The notes: generated from the letters alone by a model not told the origin. Shown: positions 7,884 through 15,393, counted from the first letter of the stretch. The stretch: 28,162 nt of DNA from an uncultured Microbacterium sp. (GCF_943912325.1 NZ_CALTTX010000031.1:1-28162), one strand, 5' to 3'. Made by a program: numbers and translations.

Positions 7884-8362
7884 ACCCCGACATTCAGAAG
7901 ACGGGCGAGACCTATCGACTGGTCTACGACGAGGTCTACGCGACCGACATCGACGACCTGTGGCAGGCCGTGACGACCCGTGAACGCCTCGCGCGCTGGA
8001 TGGCCGACTACTCGGGCGACCTCCGTCTCGGCGGCACGTGGCAGGTCGCGAGCGAGGGCGAACCGTGGTGCACGGGCACTGTGACGGCATGCGAGCCCGG
8101 GCGGTCGTTCACGACGACGTGGCACGCAAGCGAAGAGGAGCCCACCGAACTGGTCGTGTCGCTCGAGCCCGTGGCCGGGGGAACGCGGCTCGTGCTCGAG
8201 CACACCGGCATCCAATCCATCTTCTACGGCGCGGGCTGGCAGACGTATCTCGAGCGGTTGGCGAGCGATGTGGCCGGCGAAGAGGTCGGGGGAGAGGATG
8301 CCTGGCAGGCGCGCTTCACCGAACTGCGGCCGGCCTACGACGAACGCTTCGGCTCTCTCTGA
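7880..8362 (+). CDS. SRPBCC (AHSA1/START-like) domain protein
   Basis: A 160-residue single-domain protein resembling the AHSA1-type SRPBCC family. The early pattern (YDEVYATDIDDLWQAVTTRERLARW) and LGGTWQV, then GTVTACEPGRSFTTTW and GGTRLVLEHTGI, are characteristic of this cup-shaped hydrophobic ligand-binding fold. A GGAGG ribosome site lies 4 nt before the GTG, inside the end of arsR. ArsR-SRPBCC pairs are a recurring actinobacterial arrangement; the SRPBCC protein may bind or process the molecule to which the regulator responds, but no substrate can be assigned from sequence. Confidence 0.88.
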   Translation: MNPDIQKTGETYRLVYDEVYATDIDDLWQAVTTRERLARWMADYSGDLRLGGTWQVASEGEPWCTGTVTACEPGRSFTTTWHASEEEPTELVVSLEPVAGGTRLVLEHTGIQSIFYGAGWQTYLERLASDVAGEEVGGEDAWQARFTELRPAYDERFGSL

Positions 8363-8478
8363 GCGCGGCGCGCGCGAGCGGCGGTGACAATACGCCGGTT
8401 CCCCCATGTCGTGCGGCGCGGTGGCGCGGCTACCGTGACAGTCGGGCGTGCCCGCGCCCGACACCGAGGGGACCTTTC

Positions 8479-8949
8479 ATGCACAGCATCCGTCGCTCCC
8501 GCGCGCTCGTCGCGTCGGCCATCGTGCTTTCGGCGCTCGCCTTCACGGCGTGCTCGCCCGAGAGCGTCGTCAAGACCGTCACGGGCGGCCAGGTCGACGT
8601 CGACTCGGACTCGGGCAAGGTCAAGGTCGGTGACACGACGGTCGACGTCAGCGGTCAGAGCCTGCCCGACGGCTTCCCGAGCGACATTCCGCTCCCCGAC
8701 GCCCCGATCCTGTCGGCGGCCACGGTCGACGGCAGCTTCTTCGTCAACTACACGATCGACGACGTCTCGGTCGTGAAAGACATCCAGGAGAAGATGCTCT
8801 CGGCGGGGTACACGTCGGAGGGCGACTTCACCTACGACGGCGGCGGCACGGCGCAGTACTCGAAGGGATCGGTGCTCGCGGGCCTCATTTGGGGCACGAA
8901 CGACGGCAGCCTGACCCTCTCGTACACCGTCGGGCCCAAGACCAACTGA
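8479..8949 (+). CDS. Small secreted lipoprotein of unknown function
   Basis: A 156-residue protein with a lipoprotein signal: basic start (MHSIRRSR), hydrophobic stretch and lipobox LAFTAC with lipidated Cys25. The mature part begins with a short charged region (DVDSDSGKVKVGDTTVDVSG) and then a domain of about 95 residues with a helix-like segment (VVKDIQEKMLSAGYTSEGD) and beta-rich ends (GSLTLSYTVGPKTN). This resembles short actinobacterial surface lipoproteins, but I do not recognise the family. A GAGGGGA ribosome site lies 6 nt before the ATG, and TACCGT at 8431-8436 is a possible -10 element. It stands alone between the SRPBCC gene and acpS. Confidence 0.85.
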   Translation: MHSIRRSRALVASAIVLSALAFTACSPESVVKTVTGGQVDVDSDSGKVKVGDTTVDVSGQSLPDGFPSDIPLPDAPILSAATVDGSFFVNYTIDDVSVVKDIQEKMLSAGYTSEGDFTYDGGGTAQYSKGSVLAGLIWGTNDGSLTLSYTVGPKTN

Positions 8950-9086
8950 GGCGCCCCGCTCGCTGACTCCCCGCGCACGCCGACGCGTGCTCGGCGCAGC
9001 CCGCGCGATACGCTGACGGATGCCGCGTGCCTTGCGGCACTTCGGTGAGCTTCCCTGCGGAACGCGGGGCGCGGGACGGCGGGCGC

Positions 9087-9551
9087 ATGATCGTGGGTAT
9101 CGGGGTCGACCTCGTCGACATCGGGCGTTTCGAGCGCACCCTCGAGCGCACGCCGCGCTTGCGCGAGCGGCTCTTCACGCCCGCCGAGCGCGAACTGCCC
9201 GCGCGGTCGCTCGCGGCGCGCTACGCCGCGAAGGAAGCGCTGATCAAGGCGCTCGGCGGTTCCGACGGCGTGTACTGGTCGCAGATCGAGGTGCGCTCCG
9301 AGGCATCCGGTCGCCCCTTCTTGGGTCTCGCGGGCGACACAGCCGCCGAGGTGGACCGGCGCGGAATCACGGCGCTACACGTCTCGCTCAGTCACGACGG
9401 CGGCTTCGCGACGGCGTACGTCATCGCCGAGCGTGTAGAAGCCGAGCGTGTGGAGGGGGCAGAGCGCGCGGAAGCCGAGCGTGTAGAAGGAGCTGCGCGA
9501 GTGGATGCTTCGCGCTCCGCGGTCGCGACGAGTTCGGAGGTCGACGCATGA
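9087..9551 (+). CDS. acpS: Holo-[acyl-carrier-protein] synthase with repeat-rich tail
   Basis: AcpS transfers the 4'-phosphopantetheine arm of CoA onto acyl carrier protein. The family start MIVGIGVDLVDIGRFE with metal-binding Asp8 and the second motif RYAAKEALIKALGG with Glu50 are both present. The conserved domain ends near residue 114 (FATAYVIAE), giving the normal length of about 115-125. A further 40 residues, made of AERVE-type repeats and then Ala/Ser, are extra. ATG 9087 fits the family start; a GTG at 9027 would add 20 residues with no homology. The possible -10 TACGCT at 9009-9014 lies about 70 nt upstream, so this gene probably has a real leader. The stop overlaps the alr ATG (ATGA). 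Confidence 0.92.
   Translation: MIVGIGVDLVDIGRFERTLERTPRLRERLFTPAERELPARSLAARYAAKEALIKALGGSDGVYWSQIEVRSEASGRPFLGLAGDTAAEVDRRGITALHVSLSHDGGFATAYVIAERVEAERVEGAERAEAERVEGAARVDASRSAVATSSEVDA
9426..9488 (+). repeat. In-frame 15-bp repeats encoding the AcpS tail
   Basis: The unit GCCGAGCGTGTAGAA occurs exactly at 9426-9440 and 9474-9488, as a two-mismatch copy at 9441-9455, and as a diverged 18-bp unit in between. All units keep the reading frame and encode AERVE or variants. Confidence 0.85.
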
Positions 9552-10657
9552 CCCGGCCTCTTCGCGAAGCCGTCATCGACACCGACGCGATCGCCGACAA
9601 CATCCGACACCTCGGGCGCCTGACGGGCACCGAGATCATCGCCGTCGTCAAGGCCGACGGCTACGGCCACGGCGCCGTGCGCGCGGCGCGGGCGGCGCTC
9701 GCGGGCGGGGCCTCGCGCCTCGGCGTTGCGGGGGTCGACGAGGCACTCGCGCTCCGGCGCGCCGGGATCGACGCGCCGATCCTCGCGTGGCTGCACGGCC
9801 CCGACACGTCGTTCGCCGAGCCCGTGCGCCTCGGCATCGAGATCGGCGTGTCGTCGATGGACCAGCTGCAGCGCGTCGCCGATGCCGTGCCTGGTCGCGT
9901 CGCGGGCGTGCACCTCAAGATCGAGACGGGCCTATCGCGCAACGGCGTCGCGCCCGCCGACTGGCCCGCTGTCGTCTCCGAGGCCGCGCGCCTCGAACGC
10001 GTCGGCCGCATCCGGGTGATCGGGCTTTTCAGCCACCTCTCGGGCACGTCGTCGGCCGATGACCTTGACGCCCTCGCGCGGTTCCGCGAAGCGGAGCGGA
10101 TCGCCGAGGCATCCGGTCTGCGTCCTCCCCTCCGCCATCTCGCCGCGACGGCCGCCGCGATCTCGCTCCCCGAGACGCGCCTCAACTGCGTGCGGATCGG
10201 GATCGGCATGTACGGGCTTTCGCCGCTCGAGGGGCGTACCTCGTCGGACCTCGGGCTTCGCCCGGCCATGACCCTGCGGGCGCCGGTCGCCGCCGTGCGC
10301 CGCGTGCCCGCCGGGGCCGGGGTGTCGTATGGCTACGACCATCGCGCCGAGACCGAAACGACCCTCGCGCTCGTGCCCCTCGGCTACGCCGATGGCGTGC
10401 CGCGCCAGGCGTCGGGGCGCGGGCCCGTCGTGATCGGGGGGCAGCGTTACCGGGTGGCGGGGCGCGTCGCGATGGACCAGATCGTCGTCGACGTGGGCGA
10501 TGCGCCCGTGCGGGTGGGCGATGAGGCGGTGCTGTTCGGCGATCCGACGCTCGGCTTCGCGGCGGCCAGCGAGTGGGCGGATGCCGCGGGCACGATCGAC
10601 TACGAGATCGTCACGCGCATCGGCGCGCGCGTCACCCGCACCGAGGCCGGCGCCTGA
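9548..10657 (+). CDS. alr: Alanine racemase
   Basis: A 369-residue PLP-dependent alanine racemase supplying D-alanine for peptidoglycan. The PLP-binding lysine motif AVVKADGYGHGA places Lys35, and the later GVSYGYDH region carries the catalytic tyrosine used for the opposite proton transfer. LVPLGYADGVPR, GRVAMDQIVVDVG and the C-terminal YEIVTRIGARVTR complete the family pattern. The ATG overlaps the acpS stop by 4 nt, so translation is coupled. The open frame continues upstream of this ATG through acpS in another phase, but that reading is arginine-rich noise. tsaE follows 40 bp later with its own -10 element; an alr-tsaE-tsaB-rimI-tsaD order is common in actinobacteria. Confidence 0.97.
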   Translation: MTRPLREAVIDTDAIADNIRHLGRLTGTEIIAVVKADGYGHGAVRAARAALAGGASRLGVAGVDEALALRRAGIDAPILAWLHGPDTSFAEPVRLGIEIGVSSMDQLQRVADAVPGRVAGVHLKIETGLSRNGVAPADWPAVVSEAARLERVGRIRVIGLFSHLSGTSSADDLDALARFREAERIAEASGLRPPLRHLAATAAAISLPETRLNCVRIGIGMYGLSPLEGRTSSDLGLRPAMTLRAPVAAVRRVPAGAGVSYGYDHRAETETTLALVPLGYADGVPRQASGRGPVVIGGQRYRVAGRVAMDQIVVDVGDAPVRVGDEAVLFGDPTLGFAAASEWADAAGTIDYEIVTRIGARVTRTEAGA

Positions 10658-10685
10658 CCCGAGCCCGCGCCCGCGCGGCGCGGAG

Positions 10686-10691
10686 TAGCGT
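10686..10691 (+). promoter_or_regulatory. -10-like TAGCGT for leaderless tsaE
   Basis: TAGCGT ends 6 nt before the tsaE GTG, with no Shine-Dalgarno sequence between them. It suggests a secondary promoter inside the acpS-alr-tsa run. Confidence 0.4.
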
Positions 10692-10697
10692 TGTCGC

Positions 10698-11201
10698 GTG
10701 AGCTTTCCTGTGGCGCTGCTCGGCCGGCGCGAGATCGCATCGCCCGCTCTCATGGAGGAGCTCGGCCGAGAGATCGGCGCGGCGCTCGAACCCGGCGATG
10801 TCGTCGTGCTGACGGGTCCCCTCGGGGCCGGCAAGACGACCCTCACGCGGGGGATCGGCGCGGGCATGGGCGTGCGAGGCCCGATCCAGAGCCCGACGTT
10901 CGTCGTCGCCCGCACGCATCCGTCGCTCGCGGGAGCTACACCCCTCGTGCATGTCGACGCCTATCGCCTCGGCCGCGGGGCCGAGCTCGACGACCTCGAC
11001 ATCGACCTCGAGCATTCGGCGGTCATCGTCGAGTGGGGCGCGCCCTTCGCGGCGGCGCTCACCGATACGTGGTGGGAGATCGAGATCGAGCGCGGCTGGA
11101 GCGGCACGGGCGTCGACACGGCGTGCGGCACGTCGGGCCCGGGAGCGGCCGAGATGGAAGAGCGAGCACCCCGCATCGTGACGATCTCGCGCCGCCCCTG
11201 A
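10698..11201 (+). CDS. tsaE: tRNA t6A37 biosynthesis ATPase TsaE
   Basis: A 167-residue TsaE (YjeE) P-loop ATPase that powers the TsaB-TsaD complex forming N6-threonylcarbamoyladenosine at position 37 of ANN-decoding tRNAs. The Walker A motif GPLGAGKTTLTRG is at about residues 40-52, followed by the family segments IQSPTFVVARTH and LVHVDAYRLG, and VIVEWG near residue 112. The C-terminal 45 residues are less conserved. It sits 49 bp before tsaB and near rimI and tsaD, so the bacterial t6A genes other than tsaC are clustered here. Confidence 0.95.
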   Translation: MSFPVALLGRREIASPALMEELGREIGAALEPGDVVVLTGPLGAGKTTLTRGIGAGMGVRGPIQSPTFVVARTHPSLAGATPLVHVDAYRLGRGAELDDLDIDLEHSAVIVEWGAPFAAALTDTWWEIEIERGWSGTGVDTACGTSGPGAAEMEERAPRIVTISRRP

Positions 11202-11237
11202 CAGGGACCCTCTCGGCCGGGTCGCGACACCCGCGAC

Positions 11238-11243
11238 TACGCT
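11238..11243 (+). promoter_or_regulatory. -10-like TACGCT for leaderless tsaB
   Basis: TACGCT ends 7 nt before the tsaB GTG. A GGAGGG lies in the gap but only 1 nt from the start codon, too close to act as a normal ribosome binding site. Confidence 0.4.
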
Positions 11244-11250
11244 GGAGGGC

Positions 11251-11916
11251 GTGATTCTCGGCATCGACACCTCGCTCGGCACGGCCGTCGGCATCGCCGA
11301 CGCGTCGGGAGCGGTGCTCGCCGAAGCCGCGAGCGATGACCCGCGCGGCCACGCCGAGGTCATCGGCACGCTCATCGAGCAGGCCCTCGCCGACGCGGGC
11401 ATCGACGCCTCGCAGATCACGCACGCCGCCGCCGGCATGGGGCCGGGCCCCTTCACGGGCCTCCGGGTCGGGATCGCCGCCGCGCGCGCCTTCGCGCTCG
11501 GGGGAGCGCACGGCCGAGGCATCCCCGTCATCCCCATCGCAAGTCACGACGTGGCGGCACTGGACGAAGTGGATGCCGGGGGCACAGCACCCTTCGCGAT
11601 CGTCACCGACGCCCGGCGCCGCGAAGAGGCCGTGACGGTTTTCGACATCGGCGACGCTGAGCCCGCGCGCCGCGCGCCGACGTATTTGCAGCCGCGCGGC
11701 GGCGACGTGCCCGCGCGCCGCGTCGAGGTCACGCGCATTTCGGGCGGCACGCTCGCGCGGATCGCGGCGGCGCGGATCGCACGCGGCACGCCCGACCCCG
11801 ACGGCTTCGGCGAGGGCGCGGAACCGCTGTACTTGCGCGCGCCCGACGTGACGGTGCCGCAGCCGCGGCGCACGCCCGCCAGCACGCCCACCGCCACGCC
11901 CGAGGGCGCCGTATGA
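11251..11916 (+). CDS. tsaB: tRNA t6A37 biosynthesis protein TsaB
   Basis: A 221-residue TsaB (YeaZ), the non-catalytic ASKHA paralogue that dimerises with TsaD in t6A synthesis. The start MILGIDTSLGTAVGIAD and the signature AAGMGPGPFTGLRVGIAAARAFA (split by the conserved GPGPFTG turn) are diagnostic. Substitutions relative to TsaD match a subunit that lacks the metal-binding histidines. The C-terminal 20 residues are a Pro/Thr/Ala tail. The stop overlaps rimI by 4 nt (ATGA), so tsaB-rimI-tsaD are coupled. Confidence 0.95.
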   Translation: MILGIDTSLGTAVGIADASGAVLAEAASDDPRGHAEVIGTLIEQALADAGIDASQITHAAAGMGPGPFTGLRVGIAAARAFALGGAHGRGIPVIPIASHDVAALDEVDAGGTAPFAIVTDARRREEAVTVFDIGDAEPARRAPTYLQPRGGDVPARRVEVTRISGGTLARIAAARIARGTPDPDGFGEGAEPLYLRAPDVTVPQPRRTPASTPTATPEGAV

Positions 11917-12491
11917 TCCGCACCGCGACGCCCGACGACCTCGACGCGATCATGGCGCTCGAGCGCGCGGCGTTCCCGAGCGACGCGTGGTCCGAGGCCG
12001 CTATGGCGGGCGAGCTCGCCTCGCCCCACGGGCGCTACCTCGTCGACGACGAGGGCGGCCGGGTCGTGGGCTACGCGGGGCTCCGCGCCCCCGCGGGCGG
12101 TCACGACGGTGACGTGCAGACGATCGCGGTGGCTGCGGCGGCGCGAGGCCGCGGCCGGGGCCGGGCACTTCTGCGCGAACTGCTCGCCGAGGCATCCACT
12201 CGCCGCATTCGCGAGGTCTTTCTCGAGGTGCGCGCCGACAACCCGAGCGCGCAGGCGCTCTACGCTTCCGAGGGGTTCGCCGAGATCGGGCGCCGCCCGC
12301 GTTACTACCAGCCCGACGACGTCGACGCCGTCGTAATGCGCCTCGACGTCGCGGGGTGGCTCGCTGCGCGCGGCCCGCACACGGCGGGAGTTAGGTCGCA
12401 GAAAGACGCTTCCGTCGCAGAATTCGGGGCGGATGCTGCGACCCAAGCGACATCGTGGGACCAAACCGCAACGGGAGGCCGCTGCTCATGA
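11913..12491 (+). CDS. rimI: Ribosomal protein alanine N-acetyltransferase RimI with repeat-derived tail
   Basis: A GNAT-family acetyltransferase of 192 residues. The fold is clear: IRTATPDDLDAIMALERAAF, then the acetyl-CoA loop VAAAARGRGRGRALLRELL (residues 73-91), FLEVRADNPSAQALYASEGF and YYQPDDVDAVVMRLDV, all RimI-type. RimI acetylates the N-terminus of ribosomal protein bS18 and is commonly encoded with tsaB/tsaD. The usual domain ends near residue 150. The last 40 residues are extra, and residues 161-183 are encoded by a 67-bp palindromic repeat that also occurs after guaB. The frame stays open through the repeat and ends in an ATGA overlap with tsaD, so coupling is preserved. Confidence 0.92.
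   Translation: MIRTATPDDLDAIMALERAAFPSDAWSEAAMAGELASPHGRYLVDDEGGRVVGYAGLRAPAGGHDGDVQTIAVAAAARGRGRGRALLRELLAEASTRRIREVFLEVRADNPSAQALYASEGFAEIGRRPRYYQPDDVDAVVMRLDVAGWLAARGPHTAGVRSQKDASVAEFGADAATQATSWDQTATGGRCS
12395..12461. repeat. 67-bp dispersed palindromic repeat, copy A (inside rimI)
   Basis: Heptamers GTCGCAG at 12395 and 12414 are followed by the inverted heptamer CTGCGAC at 12436 and a degenerate GTGGGAC at 12455. Spacings (19, 22, 19) are identical to copy B at 24619-24685. Aligned by hand to the reverse complement of copy B, 50 of 67 positions match. This copy is translated as part of RimI. Confidence 0.8.
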
Positions 12492-13570
12492 CCCCCGGCG
12501 AACCCCTCGTGCTCGGCATCGAGACGAGCTGCGACGAGACCGGAATCGGCATCGTCCGCGGCCGCACCCTGCTGTCGAACACGATCTCGAGCAGCATGGC
12601 CGAGCACGCCCGCTACGGCGGCGTCGTGCCCGAGGTCGCGGCGCGCGCGCACCTCGAGGCGCTGCAACCCGCGATCGAGCAGGCGCTCGCCGAGGCATCC
12701 GTCTCGCTCAGCGATCTCGACGCCGTCGCCGTCACGAGCGGTCCGGGTCTCGCGGGCGCGCTCATGGTCGGCGTCGGCGCAGCGAAGGGCCTCGCGACGG
12801 CGCTCGACAAGCCGCTCTATGCCGTCAACCACCTCGTCGGGCACATTGCGGCGGATATTTTGACGCCGGATGCCGATGAGATCGCCTACCCGACCGTCGC
12901 GCTGCTCGTGAGTGGCGGTCACACGTCGCTCTTGCTCGTGCGCGACCTCGCGAGCGACGTCGAAATGCTCGGCGAAACCCTCGACGATGCGGCGGGCGAG
13001 GCGTTCGACAAGATCGCGCGGATTCTCGGGCTGCCCTACCCGGGCGGGCCCGAGATCGATCGCGCGGCCGCCGAGGGTGATCGCACCGCGATCCGCTTTC
13101 CTCGTGGGCTCTCGCGCGCGAGCGACATGGCCGAGCACCGATACGACTTCTCGTTCTCGGGGCTCAAGACCGCCGTCGCCCGCTGGGTCGAGCAGCGCGA
13201 GGCGGCGGGCGAGCCCGTGCCGGTCGCCGATGTTGCGGCATCGTTCCGCGAAGCCGTCGTCGACGTGCTCGTGACCAAAGCGCTCGACGCGTGCGCGCGT
13301 TTCGACGTGCCGCGTCTGCTGCTCGGCGGCGGCGTCGTCGCGAACCGCCGCTTGCGCGAGGTTGCGACCGAGCGAGCCGCCGCCGCGGGGGTCACCGTGC
13401 GCATCCCGCCGTTCACGCTCTGCACCGACAACGGTGCGATGATCGCGGCGCTCGCGGCCGAACTGATCGCCCGGGGGCACGCGCCCTCGACGCTGGCGTT
13501 CGGCGCCGATTCGACGCTGCCGGTGACCGACATCCAGGTCGCGCGCTCAGTCAGGGAGGAGCACTCATGA
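12488..13570 (+). CDS. tsaD: tRNA N6-adenosine threonylcarbamoyltransferase TsaD
   Basis: A 360-residue TsaD (Gcp/YgjD), the catalytic subunit that transfers threonylcarbamoyl from TC-AMP to A37 of tRNA. The start VLGIETSCDETGIGIV, the segment ARYGGVVPEVAARAHLE, the metal-binding pair in NHLVGHI (His115 and His119), SGGHTSLLLV and LLLGGGVVANRRLRE are all family signatures. ATG 12488 has GGGAGG 9 nt upstream and directly precedes the conserved N-terminus; an upstream GTG at 12455 would add 11 residues from the repeat. The ATG overlaps the rimI stop and its own stop overlaps the next gene, each by ATGA. Confidence 0.97.
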   Translation: MTPGEPLVLGIETSCDETGIGIVRGRTLLSNTISSSMAEHARYGGVVPEVAARAHLEALQPAIEQALAEASVSLSDLDAVAVTSGPGLAGALMVGVGAAKGLATALDKPLYAVNHLVGHIAADILTPDADEIAYPTVALLVSGGHTSLLLVRDLASDVEMLGETLDDAAGEAFDKIARILGLPYPGGPEIDRAAAEGDRTAIRFPRGLSRASDMAEHRYDFSFSGLKTAVARWVEQREAAGEPVPVADVAASFREAVVDVLVTKALDACARFDVPRLLLGGGVVANRRLREVATERAAAAGVTVRIPPFTLCTDNGAMIAALAAELIARGHAPSTLAFGADSTLPVTDIQVARSVREEHS

Positions 13571-13923
13571 CGGATACCCCGCGCGAACTCAGCCCCGAAG
13601 ATCGCTCGACCGCGCAGCTGCACGCCCTGCCGACCTCGGAGTTGCTCGTGCACCACGTGCCCGCGGCGCCCGTCACCGTCGATCCGCTGCCGCCGCGCGG
13701 ACTCGCGCCGCTCGCGCTCGCCGCGGGGATCGCGGGGATCATCGTCGCGTGCTTCGTCGGCTGGGGATTCCCGATCGGTATCGTCGCGGTCGTGACGGCG
13801 ATCGTCGCGATCCGCCGCCCGCAAGAGCGTCGCGCCGTCGCCGTGTGGGCGCTCGTGCTCGGCCTGCTTTCGCTCGTGTACAGCGCCGGGTGGCTGATCT
13901 ACGCCACGACGGCCGGGGTGTAG
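13567..13923 (+). CDS. DUF4190-like two-helix membrane protein
   Basis: A 118-residue protein with a polar N-terminal 45 residues, then two hydrophobic segments (LAPLALAAGIAGIIVACFVG with PIGIVAVVTAIVAI, and AVAVWALVLGLLSLVYSAGW) around a charged turn (RRPQERR). This arrangement resembles the small DUF4190-type membrane proteins common in actinobacteria. The function is unknown. It overlaps the tsaD stop by ATGA, so it is co-translated as the last gene of the alr-tsa operon, but nothing in its sequence ties it to tRNA modification. Confidence 0.8.
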   Translation: MTDTPRELSPEDRSTAQLHALPTSELLVHHVPAAPVTVDPLPPRGLAPLALAAGIAGIIVACFVGWGFPIGIVAVVTAIVAIRRPQERRAVAVWALVLGLLSLVYSAGWLIYATTAGV

Positions 13924-13925
13924 CG

Positions 13926-13945
13926 GCGCCGTTCGGTTACGGCGC
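13926..13945. terminator. Short hairpin between convergent genes
   Basis: GCGCCGT and ACGGCGC form a 7-bp stem with a 6-nt loop just after the DUF4190-like stop. No T-tract follows. It lies in the 90-bp gap before the oppositely oriented methyltransferase gene and is only a weak terminator candidate. Confidence 0.3.
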
Positions 13946-14013
13946 GGTCGCGCGTCCCGCGTGGGTCAGGCTCGCGGTCGGGCTCGTGCGCCGCTCGATA
14001 CTCACGCCCCGCG

Positions 14014-15222
14014 TCACACTCGATCGGCCAGGATCGCAACGCGCGCGCCGTCGATCCGCGTCATGAGCAGCGTCGCGCTCTCGTCGCCGCGCAGCTTCAA
14101 TTGCGGCCGCAGTTTCTGCGGATCGACGTCGACGCCGCGCTTCTTGATCTCGAGCGTCCCGATCCGCCGCTCCCGCAGGGCGGCGCCGAGCTTGCGCGTA
14201 TCGGCCGGCAGCACCTCGCGCACGCGGAAGGTCTGCGCAAACGGCGAGCGCCGGTCGGCGTCCGAGGTCAGGTAGGCGATCCCGTCGGCGACGGGGCCCG
14301 CATCGAGTTCGCGTGCGACCGCGCCGACGAGTTGCGCACGGATGATCGAGCCCGCCGGTTCATGCACGAAAGAGCCGAGTGGATGCCGGGGCTCATCCGC
14401 CACCGCGCTCCGCGCCGTCAGCTCGTGGGCGCCGTCTGCGCCGAGCACGAGCGCCGAGCGCCCGACGCCCGGGCGGGCCAGCGCCCCGAGCCAGACGACG
14501 AGCTCGATCGTCGTCTGGCCGACCGTGATCCACTGCGCCTCGACGCGCTCCCCGGAGGGGAGGGCATCGTGGGGGAGACCTGGGCCGAGCTTGATGCCGA
14601 CCGGCATCCGCTCCCCGATCGAAAACGCCCAGTCGAGCCGCGGCGTGAACTCGGCGGGGTCGAACGTGCGGTTCGTCTCGCCGTGGCCGGCCGAGCGACG
14701 AGCGGGGTCGAGCCAGGCGGCGTCGAAGCGGTCGAGGTCGACGTCTTCGGCCGCGGCGCGCTCGACGGTCGCGCTCTCGCCGAAGGGCGCGAGGTTGAAC
14801 GCACAGATCGCAGCCGTGACCTCGTCGACGTCGACGGCGTGCACGCGCAGTCCGAGCCCCGCGAACCCGAGCGCGTCGCCGCCGATCCCTGATCCGAGGT
14901 CGACGATCGACCGCTCACCGGTGCCGAGCCCCGCCTCGCGGAACCGTGCCGCGTGGCGGGCCGCGACCGGCAGGCGCGTCGCCTGTTCGAGGCCCGCGCG
15001 CGTCAACAGCATCCGCTTCGCAAGCTCACCGAACTTCGCCTCGCCGCGCGTCCGCAGGCGTGCCTGCGTTACGACCGCGGCGACGAGGTCGGGGGAGTAC
15101 CCCTCGGAGCGCAGCGTCGTGACGGCGCGTGCGACATCGTCGGTCGAAGACACAGCGCCGACGCGATCGAGCAGTCCGAGCCCTTCGGGGGTCAGCAGTA
15201 GCTGCAGCTCGGCGAGTTCCAC
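14014..15222 (-). CDS. THUMP-like class I SAM-dependent methyltransferase
   Basis: A 402-residue protein. The central Rossmann methyltransferase domain has motif I VDLGSGIGGDALGFA at about residues 107-121, an acidic motif II region (VHAVDVDEVTAAIC) and a motif IV-like DAAWLDPARRS (residues 167-177). The N-terminal 100 residues are helical, and the C-terminal 60 residues (LEIKKRGVDVDPQKLRPQLKLRG) match what is often labelled a THUMP-like domain in actinobacteria. An RNA substrate is plausible but unproven. The GTG at 15222 is placed by the conserved start and by a TAGGCT hexamer ending 6 nt upstream. It diverges from groES; the two promoters share about 200 bp. Confidence 0.85.
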   Translation of the reverse strand: MELAELQLLLTPEGLGLLDRVGAVSSTDDVARAVTTLRSEGYSPDLVAAVVTQARLRTRGEAKFGELAKRMLLTRAGLEQATRLPVAARHAARFREAGLGTGERSIVDLGSGIGGDALGFAGLGLRVHAVDVDEVTAAICAFNLAPFGESATVERAAAEDVDLDRFDAAWLDPARRSAGHGETNRTFDPAEFTPRLDWAFSIGERMPVGIKLGPGLPHDALPSGERVEAQWITVGQTTIELVVWLGALARPGVGRSALVLGADGAHELTARSAVADEPRHPLGSFVHEPAGSIIRAQLVGAVARELDAGPVADGIAYLTSDADRRSPFAQTFRVREVLPADTRKLGAALRERRIGTLEIKKRGVDVDPQKLRPQLKLRGDESATLLMTRIDGARVAILADRV

Positions 15223-15228
15223 CGGGCC

Positions 15229-15234
15229 AGCCTA
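15229..15234 (-). promoter_or_regulatory. -10-like TAGGCT for the leaderless methyltransferase gene
   Basis: On the minus strand TAGGCT is followed by GGCCCG and then the GTG, again 6 nt. No Shine-Dalgarno sequence is present. Confidence 0.5.
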
Positions 15235-15321
15235 TGCGGGCAGGGTCGCGCGGGCCTGTGTAGGCGAGTGCGGGCGGGTCCGACACGGTCGTGTCGACGG
15301 GGCGCCGCGCCGCGTCATGAA

Positions 15322-15348
15322 CTGGCACTCGCATTGCGTGAGTGCCAG
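15322..15348. promoter_or_regulatory. CIRCE operator 1 (HrcA site)
   Basis: CTGGCACTC, 9 nt, GAGTGCCAG is a perfect inverted repeat with the 9-9-9 geometry of CIRCE, differing from the consensus TTAGCACTC-N9-GAGTGCTAA only at symmetric outer bases. It overlaps the groES -35 region, so bound HrcA would block polymerase access. Confidence 0.85.
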
Positions 15349-15362
15349 CGACTGCCTACACT
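15334..15362 (+). promoter_or_regulatory. groES sigma-A-type promoter
   Basis: A -35-like TTGCGT (15334-15339) and -10-like TACACT (15357-15362) are separated by 17 bp. Transcription would start near 15369, inside the second CIRCE element. Confidence 0.7.
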
Positions 15363-15366
15363 GGAA

Positions 15367-15393
15367 TTAGCACTCTCGGCATGAGAATGCTAA
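15367..15393. promoter_or_regulatory. CIRCE operator 2 (HrcA site)
   Basis: TTAGCACTC, 9 nt (TCGGCATGA), GAATGCTAA matches the CIRCE consensus with one mismatch in the right arm. It covers the predicted start of transcription, so it would also be present at the 5' end of the groES mRNA. Confidence 0.9.

Noticed and set aside
9020..10657. Possible N-terminally extended alanine racemase starting in front of acpS, with TACGCT 5 nt before its ATG
   Set aside because: The extra 176 residues are an Arg/Ala-rich off-frame reading of acpS, and a normal alr start with ATGA coupling exists at 9548.
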